Positions 18,077 through 26,188 of a stretch of DNA of 64,000 nucleotides are shown here, one piece after another. The position numbers and the translations under genes are program-made. Under the pieces are notes generated by a model. The model ran no database searches, had not been told where the DNA came from, and saw only the letters and a list, made by a program, of their open reading frames with translations. The DNA is from Pseudomonas laurylsulfatiphila (lineage in GTDB: Bacteria; Pseudomonadota; Gammaproteobacteria; Pseudomonadales; Pseudomonadaceae), in contig NZ_NIRS01000006.1 of assembly GCF_002934665.1 (NCBI RefSeq), forward strand, positions 248,001 to 312,000. The letters are read 5' to 3'. Each line of letters begins with the position of its first letter. Position 1 is the first letter of the stretch.

Positions 18077-19087
18077 TTACCAGGTCACGCCAAACCCTGC
18101 GGTGTAACGTGTCTTGTCCAGATCCGCATCGTCGGTGCCACTGATGATGTCCCGCTCCGCCTTCAGGTTCAGCGAAGCCCAGTCAGTCACTTTATAGCGC
18201 AACCCCATCTCGGCATCGAGTGCGTAGTCGGCCACACCCGACAGCGGCTTGCCGACCTCACCATTGGTGAAGAACTCGACACGCTTGCCGATCAGGTAGC
18301 GGTTGTAGTCCCACGTCATGGCCAGGGCGTAGAAATTTTCCTTGCTGCCATCGGCGAACTCATAGTCCGTGCGGTTGATCAGCGAGCCCAGGGAGAACGC
18401 CCCGAGTTCGTTATCCCAGAACTGATAGCCGGGGCCCGTACCAACGGTTCGCTGACGGGAAAGGTCTTCGACCTTGTCGCGCTTGTACACCAGGCGTCCC
18501 TGCCAGAACCATTGCTCGGTCAGGAACCGGTCGATGGAGTACTCGGCCCGCCAGTTGTCCGTGGTCACCACGCCGTCCTGGAATTCGCGGTTGTATTCGC
18601 CTTCGGCGGTATGCCGCCAGCGACCGTGGCGCGCAGTGGTCTTGAAATCGATGTCGTAGTCATCAGTGTCGTTTTCCGCCCGTTGATAATCCAGCGCGAC
18701 ATCGACATTGCCTTTCCACACCAGATCCTCGACCACCGGTTTTGGCTTGAGAATCTGCTGAATGCTCGCCAGTTCGACCGTCTTCGGCGCCTCGCCATTG
18801 GCCAGCGTGACCTTGCCGGCGTCTGCCGCTTTCAGCGACTTGGCTTTCTCGCCCTTATAGGCATCCTGCTTGACCAGCAACTCCTGATCGCTGTCCAGGG
18901 TCTTGACCTGCTTCCAGTCGATCGTCACCGCACCGGCATAGTCGGTCTGGATCAGCAGCTTGCCGCCATCGAACAGCGTGATCTTGCCACTGAGCTTGTC
19001 ACCGTTCTTCAACCACACGGTATCGGCTAGCAAGGGAGTGGAGGCGCCAAGAACAGCGAGACATAGCAGGGATCTGGACAACAACAT
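18077..19087 (-). CDS. DUF481 outer-membrane-type protein
   Basis: About 336 residues. The signal peptide from the ATG at 19087 ends ...STPLLA, so the protein is exported. After a short N-terminal region (DTVWLKNGDKLSGKITLFDG), the remainder is alternating beta strands rich in aromatic and charged residues, ending in GFGVTW, as in outer-membrane beta-barrels. DUF481 proteins are salt-induced in some bacteria, but a function is not established. An upstream in-frame start at 19183 exists. The signal peptide favours 19087, though its ribosome site is weak. Confidence 0.78.
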   Translation of the reverse strand: MLLSRSLLCLAVLGASTPLLADTVWLKNGDKLSGKITLFDGGKLLIQTDYAGAVTIDWKQVKTLDSDQELLVKQDAYKGEKAKSLKAADAGKVTLANGEAPKTVELASIQQILKPKPVVEDLVWKGNVDVALDYQRAENDTDDYDIDFKTTARHGRWRHTAEGEYNREFQDGVVTTDNWRAEYSIDRFLTEQWFWQGRLVYKRDKVEDLSRQRTVGTGPGYQFWDNELGAFSLGSLINRTDYEFADGSKENFYALAMTWDYNRYLIGKRVEFFTNGEVGKPLSGVADYALDAEMGLRYKVTDWASLNLKAERDIISGTDDADLDKTRYTAGFGVTW

Positions 19088-19249
19088 ATGCAAAATACAG
19101 GCTCGGGATTGCGAAAAAATCGGCATTATCCGTAGGAATAAGGCCCTGACAAGGACTGACCCGACTATTTCTGTTGAGTTCATTTCTCAAGCGCCCGTAC
19201 AGGAATTACTCTACAGACGGTAAAGCAGACTTCTTCAGGACTGACGGAC

Positions 19250-19603
19250 GTGACCGATCCAACCGATGACCCCGAGAGCGCAGCGCAAATCCGACGCACG
19301 GCGCTGTACCTGACTCTGGCGCAAGTTCCCGAGGGCAAAGTCGTCAGCTACGGCCAGTTGGCCGAGCTTGCAGGATTGGGTCGCGCCGCTCGCTGGGTGG
19401 GCCGCACACTCAGCCAATTGCCGAGCGACAGCAAGCTGCCCTGGCATCGCGTTCTGGGCGCAAACGGGCGTATCAGCCTGCCGGTCGGCAGCCCTTCAGG
19501 CGATGAGCAGCGCGCACGATTACGCATGGAGGGCATCAGTGTCCTGAATAATCGTGTTGATATTCAGCGCCATGGCTGGCGCCCGGTAGAGCACAGCGGT
19601 TAG
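19250..19603 (+). CDS. Alkyltransferase-like (ATL) DNA-binding protein
   Basis: A 117-residue protein of the MGMT C-terminal domain family with a GTG start. In true O6-alkylguanine-DNA alkyltransferases the active motif is PCHRV. Here it reads PWHRVLGANGRI, so the alkyl-accepting Cys is replaced by Trp. This is the signature of ATL proteins such as E. coli YbaZ, which bind O6-alkylguanine and hand it to nucleotide excision repair rather than repairing it themselves. The family helix-turn-helix VVSYGQLAELAGL is intact. Confidence 0.88.
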   Translation: MTDPTDDPESAAQIRRTALYLTLAQVPEGKVVSYGQLAELAGLGRAARWVGRTLSQLPSDSKLPWHRVLGANGRISLPVGSPSGDEQRARLRMEGISVLNNRVDIQRHGWRPVEHSG

Positions 19604-19647
19604 AGTGCGCGCTTTGTTTCCGTATTTCTTGAGGCAGACTCCAGCCC

Positions 19648-21207
19648 ATGCCCCGTAAAACCTGGCGCGCCGCGCTCGCCGCTTATGCCAGCCCCTCGAC
19701 ACTCGTGCTGTTGCTGCTTGGCTTCGCCGCCGGCCTGCCCTACATGCTGGTGTTTTCGACTCTTTCGGTCTGGCTCCGTGAAGCCGGCGTAGCTCGTGAA
19801 ACCATTGGCTATGCAAGCCTGATCGGCCTGGCCTATGCCTTCAAATGGGTCTGGTCGCCCTTGCTCGACCAATGGCGACTGCCATTGCTCGGCAAACTCG
19901 GCCGACGACGATCCTGGCTGGTATTGTCCCAGGCACTGGTCATCCTGGGCCTGATCGGGATGGGTTTCTGCGACCCGCAAAAGCATCTGTCCTGGCTGAT
20001 CGCCATTGCCGTGGTCGTCGCTTTCGCATCAGCGACACAAGACATTGCAGTGGACGCCTACCGCCTGGAAATCGCCGAAGACAATCGCCAGGCCGCCCTG
20101 GCCGCCAGCTACATGTCCGGTTACCGGGTCGCCGCGCTGCTGGCTACCGCAGGCGCGCTGTACTTCGCCGAAGGCTTTGGCTCCACCGGCTTCAACTACA
20201 AGCATTCGGCCTGGGCCGGCACTTACATCCTGTTCGGCGCGCTGATGGTCCCGGCACTGCTGACGTCCCTGTTCATGCGCGAGCCACCCGTGCCGTTGCG
20301 CACGCAACTGCAGGCCGGGCGCTACAGCTTCATGCATCAACTGGCCTCGGTGTTCGTGCTGATCATTTTGCTGGTGTCCGTGCCCGCCATGTTCACCCAG
20401 CTCTACAACACCGACTTCGCCAGCGTACTGTTCGAAGGCGTGAGCCTGCTCGACCTGCTGCTCGAAGACCGCGCATTCCTGCGGGCCATCCTCTACATCA
20501 CGCTGACCGCCCTGTGCCTCTCGGCCATGGGCCGTCGTGGCTTGGCGCCGGTGCTGACGCCGGTCAACGACTTCATCCTGCGATACCGCTGGCAAGCGCT
20601 GCTGTTACTCGGCCTGATCGCCACCTATCGGATGTCCGATACGGTCATGGGCGTGATGGCCAACGTGTTCTACATCGACCAGGGCTTCACCAAGGACCAG
20701 ATTGCAAGCGTGAGCAAAATCTTCGGCCTGATCATGACCCTGGTCGGCGCCGGCATGGGCGGCCTGCTGATCGTGCGTTTCGGCATCCTGCCAATCCTGT
20801 TCATCGGCGGCATCGCATCCGCGGCGACCAACATCCTGTTCCTGATGCTCGCCGACATGGGCCCCAACCTGAACATGCTGGTACTGACCATCTCCCTGGA
20901 CAACTTCAGTTCAGGCCTGGCCACCTCGGCCTTCGTGGCCTACCTGTCGAGCCTGACCAACCTCAAGTTCTCCGCCACCCAGTACGCCCTGCTCAGCTCG
21001 ATCATGCTGTTGCTGCCACGCCTGATCGGCGGCTACTCAGGGGTCATGGTGGAGAAGTTCGGTTATCACGACTTCTTCCTGATTACCGCCCTGCTGGGCG
21101 TCCCGACCCTGCTATTGATCGCCCTGCACTGGTTCCAGGAGAACCGCCGCGCAGGTCCGACACCCACCCCGGAACCGCTGCAGACCCCGGTCGCCGAAGA
21201 ATCGTAG
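19648..21207 (+). CDS. ampG: AmpG-family muropeptide permease
   Basis: A 519-residue inner-membrane MFS protein of the AmpG type, which imports GlcNAc-anhydroMurNAc peptides for cell-wall recycling and feeds AmpR-controlled beta-lactamase induction. About 14 membrane segments are visible. GFAAGLPYMLVFSTLSVWL opens the protein, and FKWVWSPLLDQ and ASATQDIAVDAYRLE are family signatures. Pseudomonads often have two AmpG-like proteins, so this could be the paralogue. The next gene, proS, has its own promoter region. Confidence 0.88.
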   Translation: MPRKTWRAALAAYASPSTLVLLLLGFAAGLPYMLVFSTLSVWLREAGVARETIGYASLIGLAYAFKWVWSPLLDQWRLPLLGKLGRRRSWLVLSQALVILGLIGMGFCDPQKHLSWLIAIAVVVAFASATQDIAVDAYRLEIAEDNRQAALAASYMSGYRVAALLATAGALYFAEGFGSTGFNYKHSAWAGTYILFGALMVPALLTSLFMREPPVPLRTQLQAGRYSFMHQLASVFVLIILLVSVPAMFTQLYNTDFASVLFEGVSLLDLLLEDRAFLRAILYITLTALCLSAMGRRGLAPVLTPVNDFILRYRWQALLLLGLIATYRMSDTVMGVMANVFYIDQGFTKDQIASVSKIFGLIMTLVGAGMGGLLIVRFGILPILFIGGIASAATNILFLMLADMGPNLNMLVLTISLDNFSSGLATSAFVAYLSSLTNLKFSATQYALLSSIMLLLPRLIGGYSGVMVEKFGYHDFFLITALLGVPTLLLIALHWFQENRRAGPTPTPEPLQTPVAEES

Positions 21208-21350
21208 GTTTATTACGCAGGAAGAATCGCGGAGGGCCGCGTGAATCGCGCCCTCCTGCCACACCACCGACCGCACGCCTGTACGCCAGCGGATCTCGCC
21301 CGTACAATGCTCCGTCATTTCTCGTCATCAGCAATCGATAACGGCCAACC

Positions 21351-23066
21351 ATGCGCACCAGTCAATTTTTGCTCGCCACACAAAAAGAAACGCCTTCCGA
21401 CGCGGTCGTGATCAGCCATCAGCTGATGCTGCGCGCCGGCATGATCCGCAAACTTGCCTCGGGCCTGTACACCTGGCTGCCGATGGGCTTGCGGGTAATG
21501 CGCAAGGTCGAAGCCGTCGTTCGTGAAGAAATGAACGCCGCCGGCTCTCTCGAAGTGTTGATGCCGAGCACGCAACCGGCCGAGCTTTGGCAGGAATCCG
21601 GGCGCTGGGAAGAGTACGGCCCTGAATTGCTGCGCTTCAAGGATCGCCACGGCCGCGACTTCTGCGCCGGCCCGACCCACGAAGAAGTCATCACCGATCT
21701 GATGCGCAACGAGTTGAGCAGCTACAAGCAGCTGCCGATCAACCTGTACCAGATCCAGACCAAATTCCGTGACGAAATCCGCCCACGCTTCGGCTTGATG
21801 CGCGGCCGCGAATTCATCATGAAGGACGCCTACTCGTTCCACGCTGACCAGCCTTCGCTGCAAATCACCTACGACCGCATGCACCAGGCCTACTGCAACG
21901 TGTTCACCCGCCTGGGCCTGAAGTTCCGCCCTGTTGAAGCCGACAACGGCTCCATCGGCGGTGCCGGCTCCCACGAGTTCCACGTGCTGGCCGAGTCCGG
22001 CGAAGACGATATCGTGTTCAGCAACGGCTCCGACTACGCCGCGAACATCGAGAAAGCCGAAGCCGTGCCACGGGAAACCTCGCGCGCCGCTGCGACCGAA
22101 CAACTGCGCCTGGTCGACACGCCGAACGCCAAGACCATTGCGCAACTGGTCGAAGGCTTCAACCTGCCGATCGAGAAAACCATCAAGACCCTCGTGGTGC
22201 ACGCTGAAGAGAAAGGCAAGCTGATCGCCCTGATCATCCGTGGCGACCATGAGCTGAACGAAATCAAGGCCGCCAACCAGCCTGGCGTGGCCAGCCCTCT
22301 GGTCATGGCCTCGGAAAGCGAACTGCGCGAAGCCATTGGCGCCGGTGCCGGTTCCCTCGGCCCGCTGAACCTGCCGCTGCCGATCATCATCGACCGCTCG
22401 GTCGAACTGATGAGCGACTTCGGCATCGGTGCCAACATCGACGACAAACACTACTTCGGCGTGAACTGGGAGCGCGACCTGCCTGTTCCGACCGTTGCCG
22501 ACCTGCGCAACGTCGTGGCCGGTGACCCGAGCCCGGACGGCAAAGGCACACTGGAAATCAAGCGCGGCATCGAAGTCGGGCACATCTTCCAGCTAGGCAA
22601 CAAGTACAGCAAAGCGATGAAGTGCGAAGTACTGGGCGAGAACGGCAAGCCGGTCACCCTGGAAATGGGCTGCTACGGCATTGGCGTGTCCCGCGTGGTG
22701 GCGGCTGCCATCGAGCAGAACAACGACGAAAACGGGATCATCTGGAGCGACACGCTCGCGCCGTTCCAGATTGCCCTGGTGCCGCTGCGCTACGAAACCG
22801 AGCAGGTTCGCGAAGCCACCGACAAGCTGTACGCGGAACTGACCGCTGCCGGCTTCGAAGTGCTGCTGGACGACCGTGACAAGAAAACCAGCCCGGGCAT
22901 CAAGTTCGCGGACATGGAACTGATCGGCATTCCACACCGGATCGTGGTCAGCGACCGCGGCCTGGCCGAAGGCAACCTGGAATACAAGAGCCGTACCGAG
23001 GCCGACGCACAAGCGCTGCCGGTCGCCGACGTGCTGTCCTTCCTTCAGGCCCGCATCCGCCGCTGA
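21351..23066 (+). CDS. proS: Proline--tRNA ligase
   Basis: A 571-residue class II aminoacyl-tRNA synthetase of the bacterial type that charges tRNA-Pro. Motif 2 is seen as [20 protein letters not shown] and motif 3 as GCYGIGVSR. Between them (about residues 230-390) is the large editing insert that hydrolyses mischarged Ala-tRNA-Pro. The anticodon-binding domain ends the protein. The length fits the family. Confidence 0.97.
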   Translation: MRTSQFLLATQKETPSDAVVISHQLMLRAGMIRKLASGLYTWLPMGLRVMRKVEAVVREEMNAAGSLEVLMPSTQPAELWQESGRWEEYGPELLRFKDRHGRDFCAGPTHEEVITDLMRNELSSYKQLPINLYQIQTKFRDEIRPRFGLMRGREFIMKDAYSFHADQPSLQITYDRMHQAYCNVFTRLGLKFRPVEADNGSIGGAGSHEFHVLAESGEDDIVFSNGSDYAANIEKAEAVPRETSRAAATEQLRLVDTPNAKTIAQLVEGFNLPIEKTIKTLVVHAEEKGKLIALIIRGDHELNEIKAANQPGVASPLVMASESELREAIGAGAGSLGPLNLPLPIIIDRSVELMSDFGIGANIDDKHYFGVNWERDLPVPTVADLRNVVAGDPSPDGKGTLEIKRGIEVGHIFQLGNKYSKAMKCEVLGENGKPVTLEMGCYGIGVSRVVAAAIEQNNDENGIIWSDTLAPFQIALVPLRYETEQVREATDKLYAELTAAGFEVLLDDRDKKTSPGIKFADMELIGIPHRIVVSDRGLAEGNLEYKSRTEADAQALPVADVLSFLQARIRR

Positions 23067-23085
23067 TAGCAGATATAGAGACGTC

Positions 23086-24039
23086 ATGTTCAAGCGAAAC
23101 ACCTTAGGCCTCGGTGGCGCCGCCTTGTGCGGCGCCCTGCTGGTCAGCGGCTGTGCCAATCACATGTCACAACGCAGCGAGCACGAGGAACGGGTCGAGC
23201 GCAAATTGCTCGATCACAGCCTGCAGATCGATGTCGGTGAGCCCAAGGTGCTTGAGCTGCCGCAACGGCGGGTGAAAATCCACGAGCAGAAGACTTTCGA
23301 AGTCACCGAGTACGAAGTCACGCGTCACTATGACCGCTATACGCCGTACCAACCCTGGCGGGAGATCTACGAAATCCCGCTGGGCGCGGTGGCCGTGGTG
23401 GCGGGTGTCGGTGCCAACGTGGTCAATGTGTTCGCCCTCGGCAATCTGCCGGACAGCGTGACCAAGGACTGGCTGAGCTACGGTTTCGCCGGGCTCAACC
23501 CGTTCATGAACGTGCAGTCCCATGGCCGCGCGCAGCAGAACCTGGCCGGTATTGATGAAGTCCAGCGCGACAAACGCACGGAGTACTCAAGCCTGCCCTG
23601 GAGCGAGCGCCCGGTCGAGGTCAAGGCCGGCAAGGAAACCTTCGAACTGACCACCGACAAAAACGGCGTGTTGCGCCTGAATCTGTTGGATAACCCGTTC
23701 GCCGAACATGACATCAATCATCTGAGCCGCTTGCTGATCCGTGTTGAGGCTGCCCAGGACAACGTGCACAGCGATTCCACCCTGGCCGTCAGCAGCACCT
23801 TGCGCAGCAAGCTCTATGAGGCCCACGGGCTGATTTATGACGATCTCGAAGGCGACGAAGTCAGCCAGTGGGTCCACCGGGTCAAACGCCTGTCGGAGCT
23901 GGGTCTTGAAGAAGAAGCCAGTGAGCTGGAACAGAGCCTGATCGAGCTGACGCGCAACGACCCAGAATTGCAGACCGAGTTCCTGAAGTCGCTGGCCCGC
24001 AATGGCGAGCGGCTGGTGGCGAATCCGGGGCTGAACTAA
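23086..24039 (+). CDS. Putative lipoprotein of unknown function
   Basis: A 317-residue lipoprotein. The signal sequence carries the lipobox LLVSGC at about residue 23, followed by Ala and Asn, so outer-membrane sorting is likely. The early part (KIHEQKTFEVTEYEVTRHYD) is charged. A hydrophobic stretch GAVAVVAGVGANVVNVFALG lies near residue 105. The C-terminal half is helical with acidic runs. I do not recognise the family. It begins 20 bases after proS on the same strand and may share its transcript. Confidence 0.75.
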   Translation: MFKRNTLGLGGAALCGALLVSGCANHMSQRSEHEERVERKLLDHSLQIDVGEPKVLELPQRRVKIHEQKTFEVTEYEVTRHYDRYTPYQPWREIYEIPLGAVAVVAGVGANVVNVFALGNLPDSVTKDWLSYGFAGLNPFMNVQSHGRAQQNLAGIDEVQRDKRTEYSSLPWSERPVEVKAGKETFELTTDKNGVLRLNLLDNPFAEHDINHLSRLLIRVEAAQDNVHSDSTLAVSSTLRSKLYEAHGLIYDDLEGDEVSQWVHRVKRLSELGLEEEASELEQSLIELTRNDPELQTEFLKSLARNGERLVANPGLN

Positions 24040-24069
24040 GAGCCAAAAAGCTTCGTCGGATCGCCGCCC

Positions 24070-24138
24070 GGAGCAGGCTCGCTCCCACATTGGATTTGTG
24101 AACACTCAAATCCCCTGTGGGAGCGAGCCTGCTCGCGA
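24070..24138. repeat. REP pair, family A
   Basis: Two inverted copies of the GAGCGAGCCTGCTCGCGA unit (about 24070-24090 and 24116-24138), between the convergent lipoprotein and dinB genes. The left copy is shortened. Confidence 0.8.
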
Positions 24139-24163
24139 AGAGGCCCGCAAATTCACCACCCAA

Positions 24164-25225
24164 CTACCGCTCAAACAACTCCATCTGCTCGAACCCGCCC
24201 CGCAAGTCCTCCAGCCGCACGCCCACACCCAACAACCGCACCGGTTTACCGCCACGATTGAAGGCCTGGGTCAGCATCAACTGATAACTTCCCAGATCCC
24301 GCCCTGCCCCGGCCTGCTCCAATGTCGTCTGCGTGAAGTCGTGAAATTTCACTTTGACGAATGGCTTGCCCGGACGATAACTGCTGTCGATTCGCGCCAT
24401 GCGACCGGCCAGGGTCTCCAGCAGCTCGGGCAACTTATCCAGGCAACTCCTCAGGTCCGGCAGGTCAACGTCGTAGGTATTTTCGACACTGATTGACTGA
24501 CGACGACTGTCGTTGTGCACTACACGCTCATCAATCCCACGGGCCAGGCTCCAGAGTCGTTCGCCAAAGCTGCCGAACTCACGCACCAGCGCCAACTTGT
24601 CCCACTCGCGCAGTTGCAGGCAATCAGTGATTCCCAGCTTGCCAAGCTTGTCGGCGGTGACTTTGCCGACCCCGTGCAGCTTGCTCACCGGCAAGCCACT
24701 GACAAAGTCCTCGACCTGGTCCGGAGTGATGACGAACAGCCCGTTGGGCTTTTTCCAGTCACTGGCGATCTTGGCCAGAAACTTGTTCGGCGCCACGCCC
24801 GCCGACACGGTGATGTGCAACTGATTGGAGACCCGACGCCGGATGTCCTGGGCAATTCGCGTTGCACTGCCAGCAAAATGCGCGCTGTCCGACACATCGA
24901 GGTAGGCCTCGTCGAGCGAGAGCGGCTCGATGATCTCGGTGTAATCGCGAAAGATCGTGTGGATTTCCCTGGACGCTTCTCGATAGGCATCCATGCGTGG
25001 CTTGACGATGGTCAGGTCCGGGCACAGCTTCAAGGCATGCCCTGAAGACATCGCCGAACGCACTCCGTACGCCCGCGCTTCATAATTGCAGGTGGCGATC
25101 ACCCCGCGCCGGTCCGCCGACCCGCCCACCGCCAATGGCTTGCCGGCCAGACGCGGGTCATCACGCATCTCAATGGCGGCGTAGAAACAGTCACAGTCGA
25201 CGTGGATGATCTTTCGCTGAGTCAT
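24164..25225 (-). CDS. dinB: DNA polymerase IV
   Basis: A 353-residue Y-family translesion polymerase from the ATG at 25225. The first catalytic Asp lies in HVDCDCFYAAIE and the Asp-Glu pair in LSLDEAYLDVS. The steric gate Phe follows the first Asp. The little-finger domain fills the C terminus, and the protein ends FEQMELFER, resembling a beta-clamp-binding tail. An SOS box lies 70 bases upstream, so LexA control is expected. Confidence 0.96.
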   Translation of the reverse strand: MTQRKIIHVDCDCFYAAIEMRDDPRLAGKPLAVGGSADRRGVIATCNYEARAYGVRSAMSSGHALKLCPDLTIVKPRMDAYREASREIHTIFRDYTEIIEPLSLDEAYLDVSDSAHFAGSATRIAQDIRRRVSNQLHITVSAGVAPNKFLAKIASDWKKPNGLFVITPDQVEDFVSGLPVSKLHGVGKVTADKLGKLGITDCLQLREWDKLALVREFGSFGERLWSLARGIDERVVHNDSRRQSISVENTYDVDLPDLRSCLDKLPELLETLAGRMARIDSSYRPGKPFVKVKFHDFTQTTLEQAGAGRDLGSYQLMLTQAFNRGGKPVRLLGVGVRLEDLRGGFEQMELFER

Positions 25226-25293
25226 GGCAAAGCAGAGTTCATGGCAAGGAAAAGGCGTGTTGGTGTGACGGACATCCAGTATCTCACCGACAC

Positions 25294-25309
25294 CTGTATA
25301 TAGCACCAG
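25294..25309. promoter_or_regulatory. LexA (SOS) box upstream of dinB
   Basis: CTGTATATAGCACCAG fits the gamma-proteobacterial LexA consensus CTG-N10-CAG, with a CTGTATATA half-site. It lies about 70 bases before the dinB start codon. Confidence 0.88.
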
Positions 25310-25485
25310 TAGTCTGAATGTTCTTTTCGAGGGGTGGGAAATGTCGTTGGTAAATTTATTTTTTCAATCAGAAAAACATTCCCGATAGAGCCGCAGGCCT
25401 TGCCCCGCCTGCCTCACAGGCTGACAAACCCGCTCATCGGCAAGCTAACCGATTGAAGATGAACAGGTTTTATCTGAATTGAAGG

Positions 25486-25513
25486 TTGACACCCCGGCGT
25501 ATCTCTATAGAAT
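25486..25513 (+). promoter_or_regulatory. Promoter of the first initiator tRNA gene
   Basis: A perfect -35 TTGACA (25486-25491), a 16-base spacer and -10 TAGAAT (25508-25513). The tRNA begins 14 bases after the -10. Confidence 0.85.
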
Positions 25514-25526
25514 GCCGACACACAGA

Positions 25527-25603
<77 letters not shown>

Positions 25604-25609
25604 AACATC

Positions 25610-25641
25610 AAAAAAGGCTACTCGAAAGAGTGGCCTTTTTT
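25610..25641 (+). terminator. Terminator of tRNA-fMet copy 1
   Basis: A GGCTACTC/GAGTGGCC stem with GAAA loop, flanked by an A run and followed by TTTTTT. Confidence 0.92.
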
Positions 25642-25793
25642 GTGCGTGCCTGTTTTGTAGCGCCGGCACCGAAACCCGCCATCCCTGCTGGCCCGAGCGA
25701 TCAGCAGAAATCGTTCTGATTCCGAAACTTAGCCAAAGGCTGCGACCGTTCGCCGCGCTTTAACGTTTATTTGAGCTGGTTCTGGATTAACGG

Positions 25794-25821
25794 TTGACAC
25801 CCTGACGATTCTCTATAGAAT
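25794..25821 (+). promoter_or_regulatory. Promoter of the second initiator tRNA gene
   Basis: TTGACA (25794-25799), a 16-base spacer and TAGAAT (25816-25821), nearly identical to the promoter of copy 1. Confidence 0.85.
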
Positions 25822-25834
25822 GCCGCCACACAGA

Positions 25835-25911
<77 letters not shown>

Positions 25912-25917
25912 AACATC

Positions 25918-25949
25918 AAAAAAGGCTACTCGAAAGAGTGGCCTTTTTT
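25918..25949 (+). terminator. Terminator of tRNA-fMet copy 2
   Basis: The same GGCTACTC/GAGTGGCC hairpin and TTTTTT run as after copy 1. Confidence 0.92.
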
Positions 25950-26188
25950 GTATCTGTTGAAAAAGTCCTTTCGCAACAATGATCTGTCACTGTGCATCAA
26001 GCCGTTTGGGGCCACCCATGCGCCGGGTTCAGACTATGCTCTATCGCAGGCTGAAGCCTTCACGACTGATGTCGCGCCGTCCCCGCGCCCGGTGATAGGC
26101 GTTAATATTTGTGATTATTTTTTTCTACAGGGATTGGTAACTTGGCTGGATACCCCCATCCTGTCGCGCACAATCCAAGAGGTGATTG

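Noticed and set aside
21315-22583. Long minus-strand frame of 422 codons opposite proS
   Set aside because: An antisense shadow of a GC-rich gene. proS is complete and well conserved on the other strand.
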